DNA of 64,000 bases from Streptomyces sp. TSRI0107. Lineage in GTDB: Bacteria; Actinomycetota; Actinomycetes; Streptomycetales; Streptomycetaceae. The notes beneath the pieces were generated by a model. The model was given only the letters and a program-made list of their open reading frames with translations, ran no database searches and was not told the DNA's origin. Shown here piece by piece: positions 1-9,093 of this stretch. The translations under genes and the position numbers were made by a program. Position 1 is the stretch's first letter. Every line of letters begins with the position of its first letter. The DNA is taken from contig NZ_LIVZ01000014.1 in NCBI RefSeq assembly GCF_001905845.1, positions 186,001-250,000 of the forward strand, given 5' to 3'.

Positions 1-979
<979 letters not shown>

Positions 980-1036
980 CACAACACCCCGTTTCCGCAG
1001 GATCCGCCTTCAGGCCGGAGATTCTGCGGGACACCG

Positions 1037-1056
1037 GGGGCCTTGCCGCAAGCCCC
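1037..1056 (-). promoter_or_regulatory. Rifamycin-associated element (RAE)
   Basis: On the minus strand this reads GGGGCTTGCGGCAAGGCCCC, a near-perfect inverted repeat. As I remember it, this is the RAE consensus found before rifamycin-inactivation genes in actinomycetes. It sits 58 bases upstream of the rox start, on the correct strand. I did not assign -10 and -35 boxes. Confidence 0.8.
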
Positions 1057-1079
1057 CCCGTGCGCTATAAGTTGAGAGT

Positions 1080-1105
1080 GGCAAGGAGTGGGTGAACTCC
1101 TTGCC
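1080..1105. terminator. Perfect 10-bp hairpin between two minus-strand genes
   Basis: GGCAAGGAGT (1080-1089) pairs perfectly with ACTCCTTGCC (1096-1105) around a 6-nt loop. On the plus strand it is followed by TTTGT. It lies downstream of the metalloprotease stop and upstream of the RAE, where a terminator insulating rox would be expected. Confidence 0.6.
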
Positions 1106-1129
1106 TTTGTCGCATTCCCGCACGACCGC

Positions 1130-1175
1130 GCGGTCGAACGCGTCACCCTCCCCCGAAGATGACGCGTTCGACCGC
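1130..1175 (-). terminator. 16-bp perfect stem-loop after the metalloprotease gene
   Basis: Bases 1130-1145 and 1160-1175 are exact reverse complements (16 bp) separated by a pyrimidine-rich 14-nt loop. The element lies 39 bases past the metalloprotease stop and is followed by the second hairpin at 1080-1105, forming a tandem terminator pair typical of high-GC actinomycete transcripts. Confidence 0.65.
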
Positions 1176-1213
1176 TCCCCCGGTGCCGGACTGTGGTCTG
1201 TGTGGTCGTGCCG

Positions 1214-2299
1214 TCACCAGCACATGACGGCTGTCTCGCCCGAACCCCACGCGGAGTACAGGCGTACCCGGACGACATAGCGGCGGCCCTTGACGAGGCG
1301 GGCCCGGACGGTGGCGTTGGCGGGGGTGCCGCCGTCGTCGTGGGCGGTGAGGTAGCGGGGTTCGCCGTCGCGTTCCTCGAAGAGCACGACGACGGTGTCG
1401 GCGGCGCCGAAGACGCCCACGGTGTACTCGCGGGTCTCCGGCGGCTCGACGGTGAAGTCGGCCTGCCCGCCGGGGCCGAGCCGCAGCGGCGCCGACCGGA
1501 AGGGCGCCAGCGCGGGCGGTCCGGAGACACCGGCCGGCGGATACCAGCGGAGCGCGAACTCCTTGTCCAGCGCGGAGAGCGTGCCCGGCGGGTGCAGGCC
1601 CGCGCGGAACTGCTCCGGCTCCAGGATCAGCCCCGACGGGAACGGATACTCCATGATCGACTGAGGGTCCCAGACGGAACCGTTCGCCTCGTCGCGGTCC
1701 AGCTTGCGCAGCACGTTGACGTACGTCCGGTCCCGGCTCCAGTGGTTCGGCGGGCCCGCCAGCTCCTCGTAGACGGCCTCGTCGTCCCAGTGGAGGCCGG
1801 CGAACGGGCTCTGGTGCTCGTGCAGCATGCCCAGCGCGTGGCCGATCTCGTGCAGGGCCGTGGCGCGCTCGCCGGGCACGGTCAGGTCCCAGCCGAAGTT
1901 CATGGTGCGGTCGTTCAGGCCGACCCGGAGGGCGTCCCTGCCGACCAGCGACCAGGAGCCGTCGCCCGGCTGGAACCCGATGCGCAGTTCCGCCTCCGAC
2001 CGGTCGCCGACCTCGGCGAAGGTCAGCCCGATGCCGAGGCGCTGCCACTCGTCGAAGCACTCCCGGACCACGTCCTGCTGCTCCTTGGCACCGGCCCACG
2101 GCACCCGCCGGGTCTCCCCGGTCCCCGGAACGGGGATGACGGAGCCGTCGCCGTCACCGTCGAAGAGGTAGTAGTGCAGCACGGTGCCGTTGACCCACAT
2201 CCGGTGTCCCCGGACGAGCGCACCGATCCGCTCGGCGGCCAGCCCCGGCGCGAAAGCGGGGGCGGGCTGCTGCGCGAGGGAGCAGTAGCGTGCGGTCAT
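1214..2299 (-). CDS. Astacin-type (M12) zinc metalloprotease, no signal peptide
   Basis: The protein has 361 residues. It carries the extended zinc motif HEIGHALGMLHE (residues 150-161) followed by a Met-turn, SIMEYP, the signature of astacin-like metzincins. A beta-rich C-terminal region (about 270-361) resembles a pre-peptidase or carbohydrate-binding sandwich. The ATG at 2299 was chosen because the protein begins there with a conserved-looking MTARYCSLAQ; the frame stays open for 23 more codons upstream. No signal peptide or TAT motif is visible, which is unusual because most astacins are secreted. It is divergent from the LuxR gene at 2395 with a 95-bp gap holding an inverted repeat, so the regulator may control it. 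The substrate is unknown. Confidence 0.8.
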   Translation of the reverse strand: MTARYCSLAQQPAPAFAPGLAAERIGALVRGHRMWVNGTVLHYYLFDGDGDGSVIPVPGTGETRRVPWAGAKEQQDVVRECFDEWQRLGIGLTFAEVGDRSEAELRIGFQPGDGSWSLVGRDALRVGLNDRTMNFGWDLTVPGERATALHEIGHALGMLHEHQSPFAGLHWDDEAVYEELAGPPNHWSRDRTYVNVLRKLDRDEANGSVWDPQSIMEYPFPSGLILEPEQFRAGLHPPGTLSALDKEFALRWYPPAGVSGPPALAPFRSAPLRLGPGGQADFTVEPPETREYTVGVFGAADTVVVLFEERDGEPRYLTAHDDGGTPANATVRARLVKGRRYVVRVRLYSAWGSGETAVMCW

Positions 2300-2345
2300 G
2301 GCCCCAGAGTGCCGTCGGACGGCACCCGGGCGCCTGAGTCGGGGT

Positions 2346-2378
2346 CTACTCAAGTGCCCCTGTATCAAACCTGAGTAG
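2346..2378. promoter_or_regulatory. Spaced inverted repeat in the protease/LuxR divergent gap
   Basis: CTACTCA (2346-2352) and TGAGTAG (2372-2378) are perfect inverted arms separated by 19 bp. They lie midway between the two divergent starts. This is a plausible operator for the LuxR-type regulator at 2395. It is read by eye only. Confidence 0.4.
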
Positions 2379-2394
2379 TGCGGCTCCTACTGCC

Positions 2395-4281
2395 GTGACG
2401 ACTTACGAACAGGATGCGAAGACCCCCCTCAAGGCTCCCCTTCAGACCCCGCTTCAGATGCAGAAGACCCTTCAGCTGCCCTGGCCGTTCACCGGGCGGG
2501 AGGAAGAACTGGAGCTGGTCCGCCGGTCGCCGGCGGCCGGCCGGCACGGCATCGTGGTCACCGGACCCGCGGGGGCCGGCAAGACCCGGCTGGTCACCGA
2601 GGCGTTACGCGGGACCGAGTGCGTCCGTGCCGCCGGCACCCCCGAGTCCCGGGGCATTCCCTTCGCCGCGTTCGCCCACCTGCTGCCCGAGTCCGTCACC
2701 CTGCACCGCGCAGTGCAACTGCTCTCCACCGTACGGCTGTTGTTCGTCGACGACGCCCATCTGCTGGACGACGCCTCCGCCGCCCTCGTGCACCAGCTCG
2801 CCGTGCACGGCCGCACCCGGCTGGTGGTCGTCGCCACCGACGGCGCGCCGGCGCCCGGCGCGGTGTCCCGGCTGTGGACCGGCGAGCTGCTGCCCCGCCT
2901 CGCCCTGGAGCCGCTGCCCGCCGAGGAGACCGCGCGGCTGGCCGCCGCCGGCGCCGGCCGGGCACTGGAACCGCTCACCGTGCGGCGGCTGCACCGGCTC
3001 TGCCGGGGAGATCTGCGGCTGCTGCGCGCCCTGCTGGACGCGGTGCGCGACGGCGGGCTGCTCCACCGGGTGCCGGGCACCGACGAGTGGGCCTGGCGCG
3101 GCCCGGTACCGGTCACCCCCGCCGTCCGCGAGCACGCGGCGCCGGTCCTGGACCGCACCGACCCCGACGAGCGGGAGACCCTGGACCGGCTGGCCTTCGC
3201 CGAACCCCTCGCCGCGGACTCCGACGCGTTCGACCTGTGCGTGCTGGAACGCCTGGAGGCGGCCGGCCTGATCCGCCTCGACGAACGGCACCACGTCCGG
3301 CTCGCCCACCCCCTGCACGGCCCGGCCCTGCGCGCCACCGCCGGCCGACTGCGCACCCGGCGGCTGGCCGGCGACCCCCGCCGCCACGGCCCCGCGCTCG
3401 CCGCCGAGGCGGCCGGCCTGTCCCGCCGGATCACCGAGGCCGACGTGCGGGCGCCGGCCGCGCCCGTGGGGGAGTGGCTGGCGGCGGAGGGCCATCCGGT
3501 GCCGGCCGGGTACGCCGCCGTACGCGCGCGGTACGCGCGGCTGCGGGGCGAGCTGCGCGAGGCGGCGGCGTGGGCGCGGGAAGGGCTGCGGGACGACGCC
3601 GAGGACGTCTCATGCCGTACCGAACTCGTGCTGGCCGCCGCGCAGTCGGGAGACACCGAAGCGGCGCGGGACGCCCTGGGCGGACGTGATGCCGAGAGCA
3701 GAGCGGCGGTCTGGCTGGCCGCCGCGCAGGGCGACCTCGACGCGACGGAACACGCGGAGCCGGACACGGACGTCACGGACGTCCTCGCGCTGTACGACGC
3801 CGTACGGCTCGGCGCTCCCGAGGCGGTCCTCGACCGGCTCCCCGCCGGCGGTCTCTTCGCCGAGCACGCCGCCGCACTCGTCCGCCGGGACGGGCCCGCC
3901 CTGGACCGGGTGGCCGCCCGGCTGGAGGAGCGCGGACTGCTGCTGTTCGCCGCCGAGGCGTACGCCCAGGCGGTACCCGCGCACCGCGACCCGCTCGCCG
4001 CCCGCACCTCCCGCACCCGCGCCGTCGCCCTCGCCCGGCGCTGCCCGGGCGCGCGCACCCCCGCCCTGTCCGGCCTGGTCCTCGGTGAACTCACCGCCCG
4101 CCAGCGGCAGATCGTCACCCTCGCCGCCGCCGGACTCAGCAATCGCCAGATCGCCGAACGCCTCACCCTCTCCGTCCGCACCGTCGGCAACCACCTCTAC
4201 AGCGCCTACGCCCGCCTCGGCGCCGCCGACCGGGGGTCGCTGCCGTGGCTGGTGGAACTGCCCGCCGCCCAGCCGGCCTGA
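2395..4281 (+). CDS. LuxR-family ATPase transcriptional regulator (small LAL type)
   Basis: The protein has 628 residues. An AAA/NTPase domain starts with Walker A GPAGAGKT (57-64) and Walker B LLFVDDAH (about 115-122). A long alanine-rich helical, TPR-like middle follows. It ends in a LuxR/GerE helix-turn-helix (ELTARQRQIVTLAAAGLSNR, then AERLTLSVRTVGNHLYSAYARLG). This is the architecture of LAL regulators but shorter than the usual 900 or so residues. The start is GTG 2395. It is divergent from the metalloprotease and convergent with the CHAT gene (25-bp gap). It probably binds the spaced inverted repeat at 2346-2378; the target genes are inference. Confidence 0.85.
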   Translation: MTTYEQDAKTPLKAPLQTPLQMQKTLQLPWPFTGREEELELVRRSPAAGRHGIVVTGPAGAGKTRLVTEALRGTECVRAAGTPESRGIPFAAFAHLLPESVTLHRAVQLLSTVRLLFVDDAHLLDDASAALVHQLAVHGRTRLVVVATDGAPAPGAVSRLWTGELLPRLALEPLPAEETARLAAAGAGRALEPLTVRRLHRLCRGDLRLLRALLDAVRDGGLLHRVPGTDEWAWRGPVPVTPAVREHAAPVLDRTDPDERETLDRLAFAEPLAADSDAFDLCVLERLEAAGLIRLDERHHVRLAHPLHGPALRATAGRLRTRRLAGDPRRHGPALAAEAAGLSRRITEADVRAPAAPVGEWLAAEGHPVPAGYAAVRARYARLRGELREAAAWAREGLRDDAEDVSCRTELVLAAAQSGDTEAARDALGGRDAESRAAVWLAAAQGDLDATEHAEPDTDVTDVLALYDAVRLGAPEAVLDRLPAGGLFAEHAAALVRRDGPALDRVAARLEERGLLLFAAEAYAQAVPAHRDPLAARTSRTRAVALARRCPGARTPALSGLVLGELTARQRQIVTLAAAGLSNRQIAERLTLSVRTVGNHLYSAYARLGAADRGSLPWLVELPAAQPA

Positions 4282-4306
4282 CGGGCGTCCCGCGCCGCCA
4301 AGCTGT

Positions 4307-6910
4307 TCACGCCGCCCCGAACGCAGTGAACGCCCACCCCGTCGCCTGGTGCAGGGCGTCGTCCGGGAGGGCGGTGCGGGCGTCACGGAGGGCCTCGGCG
4401 AGGGAGAGGCCGGTGGTGAGGCCCTTGTGGAGGGCCAGCATCAGGGGGACCACCGCGGCGTCGTTGACGGGGGCGCTGCTGGCCACCACACCCGCCGTAC
4501 CGAGCGGGAGCAACGCGGTGACCAGGCCCAGCAGTTCGTCGGCGCCGACGGAGGCGAGGCGCGCCGTGTCGCAGCTGGAGAGGATGATGCGGTACGGGCT
4601 GCGGTCCAGGCGCTCGAAGTCGTGCACGATGAGCGGGCCGTCCGCCATCCGCAGCGACGAGAACATGGGGCTGTCGGCGCGGAACGTGCCGTGCGCGGCG
4701 ATGTGGGCGAGCGCCGCGCCGTCCAGTTCCTCCAGGACGCGGGGGACCCGTGCCTCCTCGTGCTCCAGCACCCTCGCCTGCGCGTACCGGTCGGCGACCT
4801 CCGGCACTTCCGCGCCGCCGGTCGCCAGGCCCGGCCCGCGCACCAGCACCTGGCGGCCGCCCGGCGGCGGTTCGGTCTCCCGGGCCCGCAGCCAGCTGCT
4901 CGCCGACGGCGACACGCTGAGCACCCGCTGCCGCAGCGAGGGCAGCAGCGCCCACGGCACCCGGTGCAGCCGCGCGGGCGGCACGATCACCACCGGTCCC
5001 GCGCCGAGATGCGCGGCGGCCGGGCCGAGCAGCAGTTCCTCCAGGCGCCGCCCCGCGGCCTCCACCACCGGCAGCCGCCCCTCGGCCCCCGGATGCGCCA
5101 GCCGCCGCAGGCCCGCCTGCACGTGCTCGGCCTCGACCTCCGCCTCCGCCAGCAGCCCCGCCTCGAACCGCCGTACCCGCCCCCGGCCGCACAGCAGCAC
5201 CTGCACCCGCCCGTCCAGCACCGCCAGCGCCACCAGCCGGGTCCCGCCCAGCCGGTCCAGCAGCCGTCCCACGTCGAACCGGTGGCCGTCGCCGGGCGCG
5301 TCGCCGCGGATGTGCAGCGTCCGGGACCGCACCTCCCGCTCCAGCCGCCGCTGTTCCCGCTCCAGCGCCGGTACGGGACGGCCCTCCCAGCGGGCCGCCT
5401 CCGCGCGGGCGGCGATCTCCCGGAACGCGGTCAGCCCGCTCAGCAGCGCCGGATCGGCCGGCGGCCGGGTCGGCGGCGCGGACAGCACGGTGGCCCGCCA
5501 GCGTTCGCTCCACACCAGCAGCCGGCGCGGCCCGCCCCCGGCGAGGCTCGCCCGCTGGGCCAGCGCCGCCAGTTCGGCGCCCTGCTCGGTGGCCCGCGCC
5601 CGCAGCTCGGACGCGCCGAGCGTCATCCGGTGGTCGTCGAGCACGTCCAGCCCGCGCCGGCACGCCTCCAGCACCCCCCGCGCCGAACCGGCGGCCCGCG
5701 CCCGCAGCGCCTGCGCCGCCCAGCCTGTCATCCGGGCCAGCGGCGGCCCGCTGTGCCGGCTGCGCGCGGCGACCGCGAGATGGCGTTCGGCGTCCGCCGT
5801 CCAGCCCAGGCCCAGCGCGATGCGGCCCGCGAGCAGCGAGGCCTCCGGCGCGGCGGGCGCCCCGAACGACGCCAGCCGCTCGGCGACCGCGGCGGCGTCC
5901 GCGACGAGCCGTCCCGAACCGCGCCCGGCGGCCACCCGCGCCTCGATCAGCACGAGCCGGGCGTGCGTCTCCCACCAGGTGCGCCGCTGCCCGCAGAACA
6001 GCCGTACGGCCACCGCCGCACGGGCGATCGCGGTGTGCGGGTCGCCCGCCAGCCGGGCCGCGCGGGCGGCGGCGAGCAGCAGCTCCGCCTTCCGGGTGGA
6101 CTGCCCGCCCATCCCGTCGAGCGCCGCGATCGCCGCGTCCGCCTCGGCCAGCGCCTCCGGCGCCAGCCCCGCCGCCATCAGCACCTCGCAACGCCGGATG
6201 TTCAGCATGAACGTCGGCGTGCCCAGCTTCGCGTACCGCTCCTCCGCCTCGTCCAGCAGCCGCAGCGCGGCCGGGACGTCCCCGGACCGGAACGCGGCCA
6301 GGCCCCGGCTCTCCACCGCGTCGGCCTTGTCGTGCTCCTGGCCGGTGGTCTCCCACAGCGCCTCCGCCGCCGTGAAGTCGGCGTCCGCCCGCTCCACCGC
6401 GCCCAGCGCCAGATGCACCGTCGCGCGCAGCGTCAGCGCCCGCGCCGTCCAGATCACGTCGTCCGCCTGCCGCAGCACCGGGATCGCCCGGCGTACGTCC
6501 TCCAGTGCCTCGCGATGATGGCCGAGCACCCACCAGACGTAGGCCCTGCGGTACCGCACCCGCGCCCGGGTGTGCCCCGTGCCCCGGGCCACGCCCCGCT
6601 CGAACGCCGCGAGGCCCTGCCGGGTACGGCCCGCGTGCACCAGCGCCACACCGAGCGTGCCGAGGACGTCCGCCTCCCGCTCCGCGGAGTCCGCGCGCGC
6701 CGCCAGGTCCCGGGCACGCCGAAGATGGTGCAGGGCGATCCGCAGATCGCCGAAGTCCCGCTGCCAGATGCCGATCACCTGGTGCGCCACGGAGGCGTGC
6801 AGCGGCGACGCATCGGTGGCGAGCACCTCCTGTGCCCGGTCCAGCGCCTCGTTGGGGGCGGCGAACACCATCGGCAGCAGTTCGAGAACCGAGTCGCTTC
6901 CCGCTCTCAC
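4307..6910 (-). CDS. TPR-CHAT protein (caspase/separase-like protease)
   Basis: The protein has about 867 residues. The first 400 or so are helical TPR-like repeats (for example VLGTLGVALVHAGRTRQGLA and VRYRRAYVWWVLGHHREALE). The C-terminal third is a CHAT peptidase domain: the catalytic His is in AHIAAHGTFR (about H740), the Cys in RIILSSCDTARL (about C780), followed by GVVASSAPVND. CHAT proteins are clan CD cysteine peptidases used as effectors in bacterial conflict and cell-death systems. The start taken is GTG 6910; ATG 6871 is an alternative if the promoter at 6913-6937 is real. It is divergent, with a 117-bp gap, from a subtilase-sigma factor operon. A two-protease module is inferred. 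Confidence 0.8.
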   Translation of the reverse strand: MRAGSDSVLELLPMVFAAPNEALDRAQEVLATDASPLHASVAHQVIGIWQRDFGDLRIALHHLRRARDLAARADSAEREADVLGTLGVALVHAGRTRQGLAAFERGVARGTGHTRARVRYRRAYVWWVLGHHREALEDVRRAIPVLRQADDVIWTARALTLRATVHLALGAVERADADFTAAEALWETTGQEHDKADAVESRGLAAFRSGDVPAALRLLDEAEERYAKLGTPTFMLNIRRCEVLMAAGLAPEALAEADAAIAALDGMGGQSTRKAELLLAAARAARLAGDPHTAIARAAVAVRLFCGQRRTWWETHARLVLIEARVAAGRGSGRLVADAAAVAERLASFGAPAAPEASLLAGRIALGLGWTADAERHLAVAARSRHSGPPLARMTGWAAQALRARAAGSARGVLEACRRGLDVLDDHRMTLGASELRARATEQGAELAALAQRASLAGGGPRRLLVWSERWRATVLSAPPTRPPADPALLSGLTAFREIAARAEAARWEGRPVPALEREQRRLEREVRSRTLHIRGDAPGDGHRFDVGRLLDRLGGTRLVALAVLDGRVQVLLCGRGRVRRFEAGLLAEAEVEAEHVQAGLRRLAHPGAEGRLPVVEAAGRRLEELLLGPAAAHLGAGPVVIVPPARLHRVPWALLPSLRQRVLSVSPSASSWLRARETEPPPGGRQVLVRGPGLATGGAEVPEVADRYAQARVLEHEEARVPRVLEELDGAALAHIAAHGTFRADSPMFSSLRMADGPLIVHDFERLDRSPYRIILSSCDTARLASVGADELLGLVTALLPLGTAGVVASSAPVNDAAVVPLMLALHKGLTTGLSLAEALRDARTALPDDALHQATGWAFTAFGAA

Positions 6911-6912
6911 CC

Positions 6913-6937
6913 CACGGATGGTAGTGGCCGCCGTTCC
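6913..6937 (-). promoter_or_regulatory. Candidate ECF-type promoter for the CHAT gene
   Basis: On the minus strand GGAAC (6937-6933) is followed 16 bases later by CGTG (6916-6913). It shares the palindrome GTTCCCGGGAAC (6933-6944) with the opposite promoter. The -10 is weaker than on the plus side, and transcription would start just inside the GTG at 6910. Confidence 0.35.
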
Positions 6938-6939
6938 CG

Positions 6940-6964
6940 GGAACCACGCCCCACCGGTTCGTCT
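6940..6964 (+). promoter_or_regulatory. ECF sigma-type promoter of the subtilase-sigma operon
   Basis: GGAAC (6940-6944), 16 bases, then GTCT (6961-6964) fits the GGAAC / (C)GTC consensus of many ECF-sigma promoters. Transcription would start near 6971, about 57 bases before the subtilase ATG. Because the operon encodes its own ECF-like sigma factor, autoregulation is a natural inference. Confidence 0.6.
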
Positions 6965-7027
6965 CTGTATCAATCGGCGGCAGCAGCGCTCTAGTTGACG
7001 ATCGCCGCCGTAACGGGAGGACACGCC

Positions 7028-8458
7028 ATGGCTCCGCAGCGATTCCGTGAACAGTTCGACCAGATCCAGCGCGCGATGCGCGACGTCCCGCTCGCCATGG
7101 GACCGGACGACTCCGCCGAGTTCCTCTACGAGAAGGGCGTCGTCCTCGCCCGCGACGGCGAGGAGGCGCAGCTCGTCGAGGACACCGTGCGCACCTTCTT
7201 CACCGAGGCGGCCGATCTCACCCCCGACACCGTGCGCCGCGCGAGCCCGCGGCGGAACCGCTCCGGCATCACCCGGATCCAGGTCGGCGACCCCGGCGAG
7301 GGCGCCGCCGGCGCGGACCGCGCGGTGGCGGGCGCGCTGCGGGCGCTGCGGCAGACGGAGGGACGCGCGGGCCGCCGGCTGGTCAGCCGCAACCACGTGG
7401 TGTCGATCGCGGTCAACGCCTGCCCCGGCGACGAACCCGCCCCCGCCCCGCAGGGCGCGGCACCGAACCCGGCCGCCGACCAGGGCCCGCACGACCCGGA
7501 CACCGCCGTCGGCGTCCTCGTCGTCGACACCGGTCTGATGGCCGACCACGGCTCCTACCCGCTGCTCGCGCACGCCGACGGCGACCTGCAGATCCGGGAG
7601 ACCGACGAGCACGGCGTCCTCCAGCAGTACGTCGGCCACGGCACGTTCATCGCCGGGCTGGTCGCCGCCGTGGCCCCCAACACCGACGTCACCGTGCGGA
7701 ACACGCTGAACGACGCCGGGGCCGTCCTGGAGTCGGAGTTCGGCGACAAGCTCTTCGAGGCCGTCGACGTCAACGGCTGGCCCGACATCCTCAGCCTGTC
7801 CGCGGGCACCTCCAACGGCCGCACCGACGGCCTGCTCGGCGTCCAGGCGTTCATGGAGGAACTGCGCGACCGGCACACCCTGCTCGTCGCCGCCGCCGGC
7901 AACAACGGCAGCGCCACCCCGTTCTGGCCCGCCGCCTACGCCTCCCTGCCCGGCTGGGAGGACAGCGTGCTGTCGGTCGGCGCGCTGCGCGGCGACGGCG
8001 AGTTCGGCGCCTGCTTCAGCAACCACGGCCCCTGGGTGAACGTCTACGCCCCCGGAGAACGCCTGACCAGCGCCCTCACCGGCTGGGCCACGCCCGTGCC
8101 GTACGTGTACCAGCACTCGACGTACGACGCCTGCCGCTACGGCTTCGCCTACGACTGCACCTGCCAGAGCCCCGTCCACACCGGCGTGTTGAGCGACGAG
8201 AGCGCGGGCGCCAAGCCGGACCAGGTGATGTTCCAGGGGCTCGCGCAGTGGAGCGGCACCTCCTTCGCCACCCCGGTCGTGGCCGGGCTGGTCGCCGCGC
8301 ACATGACGGCGCACAAGGAGACCGACCCGCGGGCCGCCCGGACGCAACTGCTCGCGGCGAACGCCGGGTTCGCGGAGGTGCGCGGCGCGCACGTGCCCGC
8401 GCTGCGGCCGCCCACCTGGCGGGCCGTGCCGGCCGAGCGGCCGGTCGCCCGCGCATGA
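7028..8458 (+). CDS. S8 subtilisin-like serine peptidase, cytoplasmic
   Basis: The protein has 476 residues. The subtilase catalytic triad is complete: Asp in VVDTGL (D167), His in GHGTFIAGL (H204), Ser in SGTSFATPVVAGL (S412), with the oxyanion Asn in AAGNNGS (N292). There is no signal peptide or transmembrane segment; residues 1-155 form an unusual N-terminal extension. An insert near 369-379 holds three cysteines (ACRYGFAYDCTC) that could bind metal. The start is ATG 7028 behind GGGAGG; upstream TTG codons are less likely. The stop overlaps a possible upstream sigma start, so the genes are coupled. Partner of the divergent CHAT protein by context; the substrate is unknown. Confidence 0.85.
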   Translation: MAPQRFREQFDQIQRAMRDVPLAMGPDDSAEFLYEKGVVLARDGEEAQLVEDTVRTFFTEAADLTPDTVRRASPRRNRSGITRIQVGDPGEGAAGADRAVAGALRALRQTEGRAGRRLVSRNHVVSIAVNACPGDEPAPAPQGAAPNPAADQGPHDPDTAVGVLVVDTGLMADHGSYPLLAHADGDLQIRETDEHGVLQQYVGHGTFIAGLVAAVAPNTDVTVRNTLNDAGAVLESEFGDKLFEAVDVNGWPDILSLSAGTSNGRTDGLLGVQAFMEELRDRHTLLVAAAGNNGSATPFWPAAYASLPGWEDSVLSVGALRGDGEFGACFSNHGPWVNVYAPGERLTSALTGWATPVPYVYQHSTYDACRYGFAYDCTCQSPVHTGVLSDESAGAKPDQVMFQGLAQWSGTSFATPVVAGLVAAHMTAHKETDPRAARTQLLAANAGFAEVRGAHVPALRPPTWRAVPAERPVARA

Positions 8459-8517
8459 GGGCCGGGGCAGTACCCACCACGGCGTACGATGACTTGCCGT
8501 ACACGAGGGGTGGGGCC

Positions 8518-9093
8518 GTGGACCGTGCAGATGTCGGCGCGCTCGTCCAGTCCGCCGTCGACGGCGACGCGGCGGCGTGGAAGGCGCTGGTGGAGGGGCT
8601 GAGCCCGCTGGTGTGGTCGGTGGTGCGCGCCCACCGGCTCTCCGACGCCGACGCGCACGAGGTCTACCAGACGGTCTGGTTCCGCTTCGCCCAGCACCTC
8701 GGGCGGATCCGTGAACCGCACAAGGCGGGATCCTGGCTGGCGAGCACCGCGCGGCACGAGTCGCTGAAGGTGATCAGGAGCTGGCGGCGGCTCACGCCGA
8801 CCGACGACCCGCAACTCCTGGACCGGGTCAGCGAGGACCGTACGCCGGAGCAGTCGCTGCTCGACTCGGAGGAGGCGGCCGCGCAGAGCGAGCGGGTCCG
8901 GCGGCTGTGGCAGGAGTTCGAGGAACTGGGGGAGCGCTGCCGGCAGCTGCTGCGCGTGCTGATGGCCTCGCCGCCGCCCAGCTATCAGGAGGTGTCCGCC
9001 GCCCTGGGCATCGCCGTCGGCAGCATCGGGCCGCTGCGCCAGCGCTGTCTGCGCCGGCTGCGCGCCCGACTCGACGCACGGGGAGCACTGTGA
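8518..9093 (+). CDS. ECF-like RNA polymerase sigma factor
   Basis: The protein has 191 residues. Region 2 (about residues 8-85) has the pattern LVQSAVDGDAAAWKALVEGL, HEVYQTVWFRFAQHL and a W-L-T-AR-E helix. Region 4 (about 125-185) ends SYQEVSAALGIAVGSIGPLR then QRCLRRLR, the usual sigma-4 helix-turn-helix. GTG 8518 is chosen because GAGGGG sits about 8 bases upstream and family members start at this point; the in-frame ATG at 8455 would overlap the subtilase stop. It is followed by a GTGA overlap with a small acidic protein. It likely directs transcription from the GGAAC/GTCT promoter at 6940. No transmembrane anti-sigma gene is adjacent. Confidence 0.85.
   Translation: MDRADVGALVQSAVDGDAAAWKALVEGLSPLVWSVVRAHRLSDADAHEVYQTVWFRFAQHLGRIREPHKAGSWLASTARHESLKVIRSWRRLTPTDDPQLLDRVSEDRTPEQSLLDSEEAAAQSERVRRLWQEFEELGERCRQLLRVLMASPPPSYQEVSAALGIAVGSIGPLRQRCLRRLRARLDARGAL

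Noticed and set aside
4307..8392. A 1361-codon minus-strand frame over the whole CHAT and subtilase region
   Set aside because: Only the part below 6910 resembles a protein; above it the frame is the antisense shadow of the subtilase gene, whose catalytic motifs are on the plus strand.
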